Positions 1 through 3,616 of a DNA stretch of 6,176 nucleotides are shown piece after piece. The position numbers and the translations under genes are program-made. Position 1 is the stretch's first letter. Each line of letters begins with the position of its first letter. Origin of the DNA: Rickettsiales bacterium (GTDB taxonomy: Bacteria > Pseudomonadota > Alphaproteobacteria > Rickettsiales > UBA3002); the NCBI GenBank assembly GCA_947441895.1, contig CANEUT010000099.1, positions 1-6,176 on the forward strand, in the 5' to 3' direction. The notes below the pieces were generated by a model. That model saw only the letters and a program-made list of their open reading frames with translations. It was not told where the DNA came from and ran no database searches.

Positions 1-53
1 GCGAAAAGCAGGGATCTACTTAAACAGGAGATTCCCGCCTTCGCGGGAATGAC
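1..53. repeat. Right half of a palindromic intergenic repeat (GTCATTC/GAATGAC family)
   Basis: A perfect 8-bp stem (ATTCCCGC at 31-38, GCGGGAAT at 43-50) closes a four-base loop and is followed by GAC at 51-53. It is preceded by GAG at 28-30. The same GAGATTCCCG ten-mer occurs at 1384-1393, and the same ATTCCCGC/GCGGGAAT hairpin at 1340-1359, so this looks like the right half of the element found complete at 1337-1448, with its left half outside the window. It lies 13 bases past the hflX stop. There is no T-run on either side, so it is not a canonical intrinsic terminator, although it could still protect the 3' end of the hflX mRNA. The left boundary is uncertain. Confidence 0.6.
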
Positions 54-66
54 AAAATATAGATTT

Positions 67-1329
67 CTAATACCGAAATTGCTGGCTGAAACGCGCGGCG
101 TTGGCGGCTGACATGCGCACGCGATAATGCGCATATTTCTCGGTTTCGCGATGTTCCATCACCTGCCCATTGGCATGAAGCCAGGCAATGGCGCGACCAT
201 CGGCGTGGGGAATGCGAAAATCATAACTGGTGAGCAAACTGGCGGATAGGGTTTGGTCGATGGCATCCATCAGCGCATCGCAGCCTTCACCCGTTGCGGC
301 GGATAGGGCAAGCGCCCCGTCACGTGGAACATAGCTGTCGCCGTTATGGTCGGCGCGCCATTGATCGACCTTGTTATGCACTTCAAGCATGTGCTCGAGG
401 TTGGCTTCTTTGCCGAACAGGCTTTTTAGAACGCTTTCCACATCGGCTTTTTGCGCGCCACTATCTTCGTGCGCAATATCACGCACATGCAGAAGAATAT
501 CGGCAGAGAGCACCTCTTCCAGCGTGGCGCGAAACGCGGCGATGAGCTCCGTCGGCAAATTGGAAATGAACCCCACGGTATCGGACATTAACACTTTCAG
601 CCCGCTTGGCAGCGCCGCTTCACGGATGGTGGGGTCGAGCGTGGCGAACAGCATATCCTGCGCCACCACATGCGACTTGGTGAGGCGGTTGAAGAGGGTG
701 GATTTGCCCGCATTGGTGTAACCCACCAGCGCAACCAGCGGATAGGGCACGTCGCGCCGGGTAGAGCGGTGCAGGTCACGCGTGCGCACCACCTGCGCCA
801 GTTGATTTTTGATTTTGATAATGCGGTCACCAATCATCCGCCGATCAAGCTCGATCTGGCTTTCACCGGGGCCGCCCAAAAATCCGAAACCGCCGCGTTG
901 ACGTTCCAAGTGTGTCCAGCTGCGAACAAGCCGCGATTTTTGATAGGTGAGGGAGGCGAGCTCCACCTGCAATTTCCCCTCGGCCGTGCGGGCGCGAGCA
1001 CCGAAAATTTCCAAAATCAGTGCCGTGCGATCAATCACCTTGCAGCTGAAAGCGGTTTCTAAGTTACGTTGTTGCACGGGGCTGAGCGAGCAATCCATCA
1101 CCACCAGTTTAATTTCGCTTTCTTCAATCAGCGCGGTGAATTCCTCTACCTTGCCTTTGCCGATATAGGTGCTGGGCGTGCGTTTTTGCAAACGCACAAT
1201 GGCGGCGTGGGTGACATTCAGCTCAATAGCATGGGCAAGCCCCACTGCTTCCTCAAGCGACGCATGAAGTGAGCGCTCTGGCCGTTCCTTGCCAGTGAGT
1301 GTGGGGTGAATGACCAAACAGCTCATCAT
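67..1329 (-). CDS. hflX: GTPase HflX (ribosome-splitting, 50S-associated)
   Basis: HflX is a cytosolic GTPase that binds the 50S subunit and splits stalled or heat-damaged 70S ribosomes. Numbering from the longest frame (ATG at 1383), the protein has the N-terminal HflX domain. The family signature follows at about 152-182 (LVRSWTHLERQRGGFGFLGG, then GPGESQIE and DRR). The G domain has G1 GYTNAGKS at 221-228, the ATLDPT switch I region at about 247-252, G3 DTVGF at 268-272, G4 NKVD at 337-340 and G5 SAATG at 361-365. All nucleotide-binding motifs are intact. The start is placed at Met19 (1329): the first 14 or so residues of the longer frame (including KIPAYAGMT) are a translation of the repeat at 1337-1448. 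Met15 (1341) and Met20 (1326) are also possible, and no strong Shine-Dalgarno sequence decides the matter. From Met19 the protein is 420 residues, close to the E. coli protein. It lies downstream of hfq in the same direction, as is common in proteobacteria. Confidence 0.96.
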   Translation of the reverse strand: MMSCLVIHPTLTGKERPERSLHASLEEAVGLAHAIELNVTHAAIVRLQKRTPSTYIGKGKVEEFTALIEESEIKLVVMDCSLSPVQQRNLETAFSCKVIDRTALILEIFGARARTAEGKLQVELASLTYQKSRLVRSWTHLERQRGGFGFLGGPGESQIELDRRMIGDRIIKIKNQLAQVVRTRDLHRSTRRDVPYPLVALVGYTNAGKSTLFNRLTKSHVVAQDMLFATLDPTIREAALPSGLKVLMSDTVGFISNLPTELIAAFRATLEEVLSADILLHVRDIAHEDSGAQKADVESVLKSLFGKEANLEHMLEVHNKVDQWRADHNGDSYVPRDGALALSAATGEGCDALMDAIDQTLSASLLTSYDFRIPHADGRAIAWLHANGQVMEHRETEKYAHYRVRMSAANAARFSQQFRY

Positions 1330-1336
1330 AAATACC

Positions 1337-1448
1337 GTCATTCCCGCGTAGGCGGGAATCTTTGGCTGCGTAGTGCTTGGCATGAGATTCCCGATGAAGC
1401 TGCATTACCAAACACGATGCGTTTGGACTCCGCTAGCTCGAGAATGAC
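1337..1448. repeat. Complete palindromic repeat between hfq and hflX
   Basis: A roughly 112-bp element is bounded by perfect 7-bp inverted ends, GTCATTC at 1337-1343 and GAATGAC at 1442-1448. Inside are a perfect 8-bp hairpin (1340-1347 with 1352-1359) and a second 6-bp hairpin, CCAAAC/GTTTGG (1408-1413 with 1421-1426). The segment GAGATTCCCG at 1384-1393 matches the copy at the window start; after it the two copies diverge. Repeats with CATTCCCGC...GCGGGAATGAC cores are widespread between genes in bacterial genomes; when translated they give peptides such as IPAYAGMT, which is what the long hflX frame shows. The element fills nearly the whole hfq-hflX gap, would form structure in an hfq-hflX transcript, and could act as an RNA processing or attenuation point. 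That role is inference. Confidence 0.7.
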
Positions 1449-1470
1449 AAACAAAATAATGCTCAATCAA

Positions 1471-1743
1471 TTAGGCAGTGGGTGCTGCATCTGCTGGTGC
1501 GTCACCCTCATCTTCGCCCTTATAGAGGCTGATGTTGGTGGAGGGCACCACGGTGGCAATGGCGTGCTTGTAAACAAGCTGCACTTGCGGGCTGCGGCGC
1601 AGAACGACACAGAAATTGTCGAATCCGCTGATATTGCCCTGAAGTTTCACGCCACTGGTGAGAAACACGGTGACGGGCACTTTCTCTTTGCGTAATGTGT
1701 TAAGGAAAACGTCTTGAATATTCTGACTTTTTTCGGTTGCCAT
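1471..1743 (-). CDS. hfq: RNA chaperone Hfq
   Basis: Hfq is a hexameric Sm-like RNA chaperone that pairs small RNAs with mRNAs. The 90-residue frame shows the N-terminal helix with Gln10 (SQNIQDVFLNTLRKEKVPV), then Sm1 (about 22-50, with KLQG and FDNF at 41-44) and Sm2 with YKHAIATVVPS at 58-68. The Tyr-Lys-His triplet of the proximal U-binding pocket is intact. The rim basic patch is RKEK (18-21) in place of the RRER of E. coli. The tail is short and acidic (GEDEGDAPAD), as expected for a C-terminal tip that competes with RNA for the basic rim. The start is supported by an AGAGG Shine-Dalgarno sequence (complement of 1749-1753) five bases upstream of ATG. hflX follows on the same strand after a repeat-filled gap. 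I see no convincing sigma-70 promoter in the 150 bases upstream. Confidence 0.98.
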   Translation of the reverse strand: MATEKSQNIQDVFLNTLRKEKVPVTVFLTSGVKLQGNISGFDNFCVVLRRSPQVQLVYKHAIATVVPSTNISLYKGEDEGDAPADAAPTA

Positions 1744-1874
1744 GCTTGCCTCTTACGGGGTTTTTTGGTCGTTCTTATGGGATTCTGGACGCACCAAAAT
1801 CATCCCCTGCTTAGAGATAAGTGTTGTGCAATGCAAGTGTTTCTGAAAATTAATTCGCGCAAAATTCATGAATC

Positions 1875-1909
1875 TTAACAAAAGCGTCACACACGGTAAC
1901 CTTTGTTAA
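1875..1909. promoter_or_regulatory. Perfect 8-bp inverted repeat upstream of the plus-strand promoter
   Basis: TTAACAAA at 1875-1882 and TTTGTTAA at 1902-1909 are perfect inverted copies separated by 19 bases. A 10-bp palindrome, ATTCATGAAT, lies just left of it (1864-1873). It lies in the divergent region between hfq (minus) and the plus-strand sRNA candidate, where an operator would be expected, but no specific regulator is recognised. The AT-rich sequence makes chance palindromes fairly likely. Confidence 0.25.
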
Positions 1910-1929
1910 TGATATTGTTTCTTTATAAC
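1903..1929 (+). promoter_or_regulatory. Possible sigma-70 promoter for a small RNA
   Basis: TATAAC at 1924-1929 matches the -10 consensus at five of six positions. TTGTTA at 1903-1908 is a partial -35 (four of six) with a short 15-base spacer. Transcription would begin near 1936. The -35 and spacer are weak, so the call rests mainly on the -10 box and on the clear terminator about 70 bases further on. Confidence 0.3.
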
Positions 1930-1935
1930 TTGGAC

Positions 1936-2029
1936 GTTATGACCGCCGCACTGGTCACCGAATTTATCAGTTTCTTCTGTGCGAGGAGAGCTTGGGGCGC
2001 TGGATTTATCCAGCGCCTTCTTTTTTTTG
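1936..2029 (+). ncRNA. Candidate small RNA diverging from hfq
   Basis: This is an inferred transcript of about 94 nt on the plus strand, between a plausible -10 box (1924-1929) and a strong intrinsic terminator (1996-2029). A small hairpin is possible near the 5' end (TGACC at 1940-1944 with GGTCA at 1953-1957), followed by a pyrimidine-rich single-stranded stretch and a purine-rich GCGAGGAGAG segment (1981-1990). No plus-strand protein gene precedes the terminator, so a short noncoding RNA is the simplest explanation. A terminator ending in TTCTTTTTTTT is the type of 3' tail that Hfq binds. I cannot match it to a named sRNA family. A short open frame starting at ATG 1939 runs through the terminator and is not credible as a gene. 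Confidence 0.35.
1996..2029 (+). terminator. Strong intrinsic terminator, plus strand
   Basis: A perfect 9-bp GC-rich stem (GGCGCTGGA at 1996-2004 with TCCAGCGCC at 2009-2017) encloses a TTTA loop and is followed immediately by TTCTTTTTTTTGT. This is a textbook Rho-independent terminator for plus-strand transcription. The minus strand has no equivalent T-run after the stem, so it does not serve the valS-side genes. Confidence 0.85.
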
Positions 2030-2033
2030 TTCT

Positions 2034-2074
2034 CAATCAAAAGTCCTTCGCTTCGCTCAGTGTACTTTTGATTG
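2034..2074. repeat. Long hairpin whose loop shares a 16-mer with the valS element
   Basis: A perfect 11-bp inverted repeat (CAATCAAAAGT at 2034-2044, ACTTTTGATTG at 2064-2074) encloses a 19-base loop. The loop contains CCTTCGCTTCGCTCAG (2045-2060), identical to 4693-4708 inside the palindromic element in valS. It starts a few bases past the plus-strand terminator. There is no T-run after the stem on either strand, so it is not a standard terminator. It is probably a member or relative of the same repeat family. Confidence 0.6.
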
Positions 2075-2084
2075 GATACACAGA

Positions 2085-2122
2085 ATCACCATTCCCAAGA
2101 GCGCGGTCTTAGGAATGGTGAT
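2085..2122. repeat. 11-bp inverted repeat (hairpin)
   Basis: ATCACCATTCC (2085-2095) and GGAATGGTGAT (2112-2122) pair perfectly. After one mismatch, AAGA (2097-2100) pairs with TCTT (2107-2110) around a GCGCGG loop. It lies 25 bases beyond the valS relic on the minus strand and directly beside the hairpin at 2034-2074. It could be a mobile palindromic repeat or a former transcript end; no T-run follows. Confidence 0.5.
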
Positions 2123-2146
2123 AGATATTAGAGTTAAGGATTGCGG

Positions 2147-2260
2147 CTAGGCCGCCTCGGCCTCGTCGGCGAGGGTGATGGAAATGGATGCTGCTCTCCA
2201 TTCCAACGCATTAATATTGCCTGCACCCTTAATGTCGTATGCAAGACTGGCGAATGAGTA
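2147..2260 (-). pseudogene. Relic or duplicate of the valS 3' end
   Basis: Read on the minus strand and ending in TAG at 2147-2149, this segment encodes SLAYDIKGAGNINALEW and finishes ADEAEAA. The true ValRS ends with SAEFDLKGAGNIEVITW and finishes APEADAA, also on TAG (3617-3619). Over about 35 residues roughly half are identical. At DNA level GCGGCTAGGCCGC around the stop is shared exactly (2143-2155 and 3613-3625), with 20 of the first 22 bases matching. The open frame extends back to a TAA at 2333-2335 but has no ATG, GTG or TTG start, and homology fades upstream of about 2260. I read it as a leftover valS C-terminus with no means of translation of its own. The alternative is the tail of an unrelated ValRS-like gene. 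It lies 122 bases past the glycosyltransferase stop. Confidence 0.6.
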
Positions 2261-2339
2261 TTCGCTTTGCTCAAAAACTAGGTGCTGGTTGATAAAATGC
2301 TTGTTGGTTATTGTGTTCGCACCAGATGGCTCTTAGCGC

Positions 2340-2362
2340 GCAAAGAATGCCGCATTTTTTGC
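2340..2362. repeat. 23-bp near-perfect palindrome after the glycosyltransferase gene
   Basis: GCAAAGAATGC (2340-2350) and GCATTTTTTGC (2352-2362) are inverted copies with one mismatch around a single C. It lies 19 bases beyond the glycosyltransferase stop. No T-run follows on the minus strand, so it is at best a weak 3'-end structure; a protein-binding palindrome is also possible. Confidence 0.35.
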
Positions 2363-2381
2363 TAAAATGTTTAGCGTGCAC

Positions 2382-3524
2382 TTATTTTGCTTTGAAGCCC
2401 GGTTGCGGCGTTTTACACGAGAACTTGCGTGTCCAGTCTTTGGCGGGGAGTTCTCCAGCATCTGGGTTAGTACTCACTTCAGCAGTATGCTGATTGATAA
2501 CCTGCTGGTAGCGATTTATAAAATTCTTGGCAGAATTTTCGCTGGAGAAGCGAAGGCTTTCCTGACGCGCAGCTGCGGGGTCAAGGACCATGGCCTGCTT
2601 AATGGCTGCTTTGTAAGCATCGAAATCACCCGGCGGCACCACATAACCATTTTTACCGTTGGTGATCAGTTCGGGTGCTGATCCGCGGTTGAATACGACA
2701 ACGGGACAACCCGATAGCGGCGCTTCAGCCATAGTAAGACCAAATGCTTCATCGACCTCGATTGGATTGGCAAAGACGCGATGGGTTTGATAGAGCGGAA
2801 CAGTTTCAGCGGGTGTCTTTGGCCCAAGATAGCGAATCTTGTCGGTTAGATAAGGGTCAATCTTGGTTTTAAAATAGGCCTCATCTACTTTGGGGCCCAC
2901 GATATCGAGTGACAGGCCAAGTTCCTTTGCCACTTTGATGGCATGATGTACGCCCTTTTCAGGGACTATGCGTCCTACATATAAGAGGTCTTCAGTACGT
3001 TTTTTAGGGTCACCAAGACAGTAACGTTTGCTATCGACACCGTGATAGACAACAGCATCTTGAGGCTTGCCGCCTGAGATTTCTTTTTGGCGGCGGCTTA
3101 CCCAATTCACGTTGATTGCGAGCGGTTGCTTTGTTTGCGCAGTATCACGGCTAGCTAAAAATTCGGGCTTTACGGCGATATCGACGGTATGAACGACGGG
3201 AATTGGTCCATATAAGGCTGGCCAATGTGCCCTGACTTGGTCGATATGGTTGTCAATTACATCGACACCGAGGGCTTGAGCTTTTTGCATGACCTCGCGA
3301 TAATAGGCCGCCTCGGCGCCTTCGCTATGGTCGTCGCTGGGTGGGTTACTCGTCTCATAGAATTTTCGTCCATCTACCCGTGAGCCTTTGGCGCCAATAA
3401 AATAGGTGGTATGTCCCAGTTTATCTTGCACTCCGGCCAAGCGTAGTGCCTGCGCCGCCACGGATGGCATATAACCCGTTGGGCTTATCGTAAATTCAGG
3501 TGGCATGACATGTAAGATTTTCAT
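2382..3524 (-). CDS. Glycosyltransferase family 4 (GT-B fold) protein
   Basis: This is a 380-residue cytosolic protein with no signal peptide or membrane segment. It should transfer a sugar from a nucleotide-sugar donor; donor and acceptor cannot be told from sequence. The N-terminal acceptor domain begins MKILHVMPPE and has the glycine-containing loop (SPTGYMPSVA, 14-23) and a DNHID segment (91-95). The C-terminal donor domain begins near LLYVGRIVPEKG (180-191), with the Arg185/Lys190 pair expected to contact the donor phosphates. The EX7E motif is intact (Glu259 and Glu267 in EAFGLTMAE), followed by SGCPVVVFNRGSAPELI and NGYVVPPGD, all typical of GT4. A polar tail follows from about 348. 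The ATG has only a G-run directly before it (AATGGGGGC), a poor Shine-Dalgarno spacing, and an out-of-frame three-codon ORF (ATG GGG GCA TGA) overlaps the start. Sampled blocks are mostly a little less GC-rich than valS. Its position between the valS 3' end and a valS relic suggests insertion. Confidence 0.88.
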   Translation of the reverse strand: MKILHVMPPEFTISPTGYMPSVAAQALRLAGVQDKLGHTTYFIGAKGSRVDGRKFYETSNPPSDDHSEGAEAAYYREVMQKAQALGVDVIDNHIDQVRAHWPALYGPIPVVHTVDIAVKPEFLASRDTAQTKQPLAINVNWVSRRQKEISGGKPQDAVVYHGVDSKRYCLGDPKKRTEDLLYVGRIVPEKGVHHAIKVAKELGLSLDIVGPKVDEAYFKTKIDPYLTDKIRYLGPKTPAETVPLYQTHRVFANPIEVDEAFGLTMAEAPLSGCPVVVFNRGSAPELITNGKNGYVVPPGDFDAYKAAIKQAMVLDPAAARQESLRFSSENSAKNFINRYQQVINQHTAEVSTNPDAGELPAKDWTRKFSCKTPQPGFKAK

Positions 3525-3616
3525 GCCCCCATTTTAGCTGCAATGAAGCGGCAGAAGTGTGAAGGAATGATGAAGTTTTAGTCTGTTACTTCATATATAA
3601 ACAATGGGTTAGGCGG
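3525..3616 (-). other. valS-glycosyltransferase intergenic gap with a small hairpin
   Basis: This gap of 92 bases holds a 7-bp inverted repeat, ATGAAGT (3570-3576) and ACTTCAT (3588-3594), with an 11-base loop and no T-run, so it is not a canonical terminator for valS. On the minus strand TAAAAT lies nine bases before the glycosyltransferase ATG and resembles a -10 box, which would make a nearly leaderless mRNA, but no matching -35 is visible. Whether the gene is read from its own promoter or from valS is open. Confidence 0.3.

Noticed and set aside
31..50. Hairpin after the hflX stop as an intrinsic terminator
   Set aside because: The stem is perfect but no T-run follows on the minus strand, and the same hairpin recurs at 1340-1359 as part of a repeat family.
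294..1272. Plus-strand open frames opposite hflX
   Set aside because: They are shadows of hflX, with Arg- and Ser-rich low-complexity translations and no ribosome-binding sites.
1903..2112. A 69-codon plus-strand open frame
   Set aside because: It runs through the strong terminator and into the hairpin at 2034-2074, has no Shine-Dalgarno and no recognisable domain.
1744..2381. tRNA or other standard structural RNA in the gene-poor stretch
   Set aside because: No T-loop (GGTTCRA) or acceptor-stem pairing was found on either strand; only hairpins, one terminator and the valS relic are visible.
2311..2681. Plus-strand open frames over the glycosyltransferase 3' end
   Set aside because: They are antisense to an intact GT4 gene whose EX7E and donor-site motifs are preserved.
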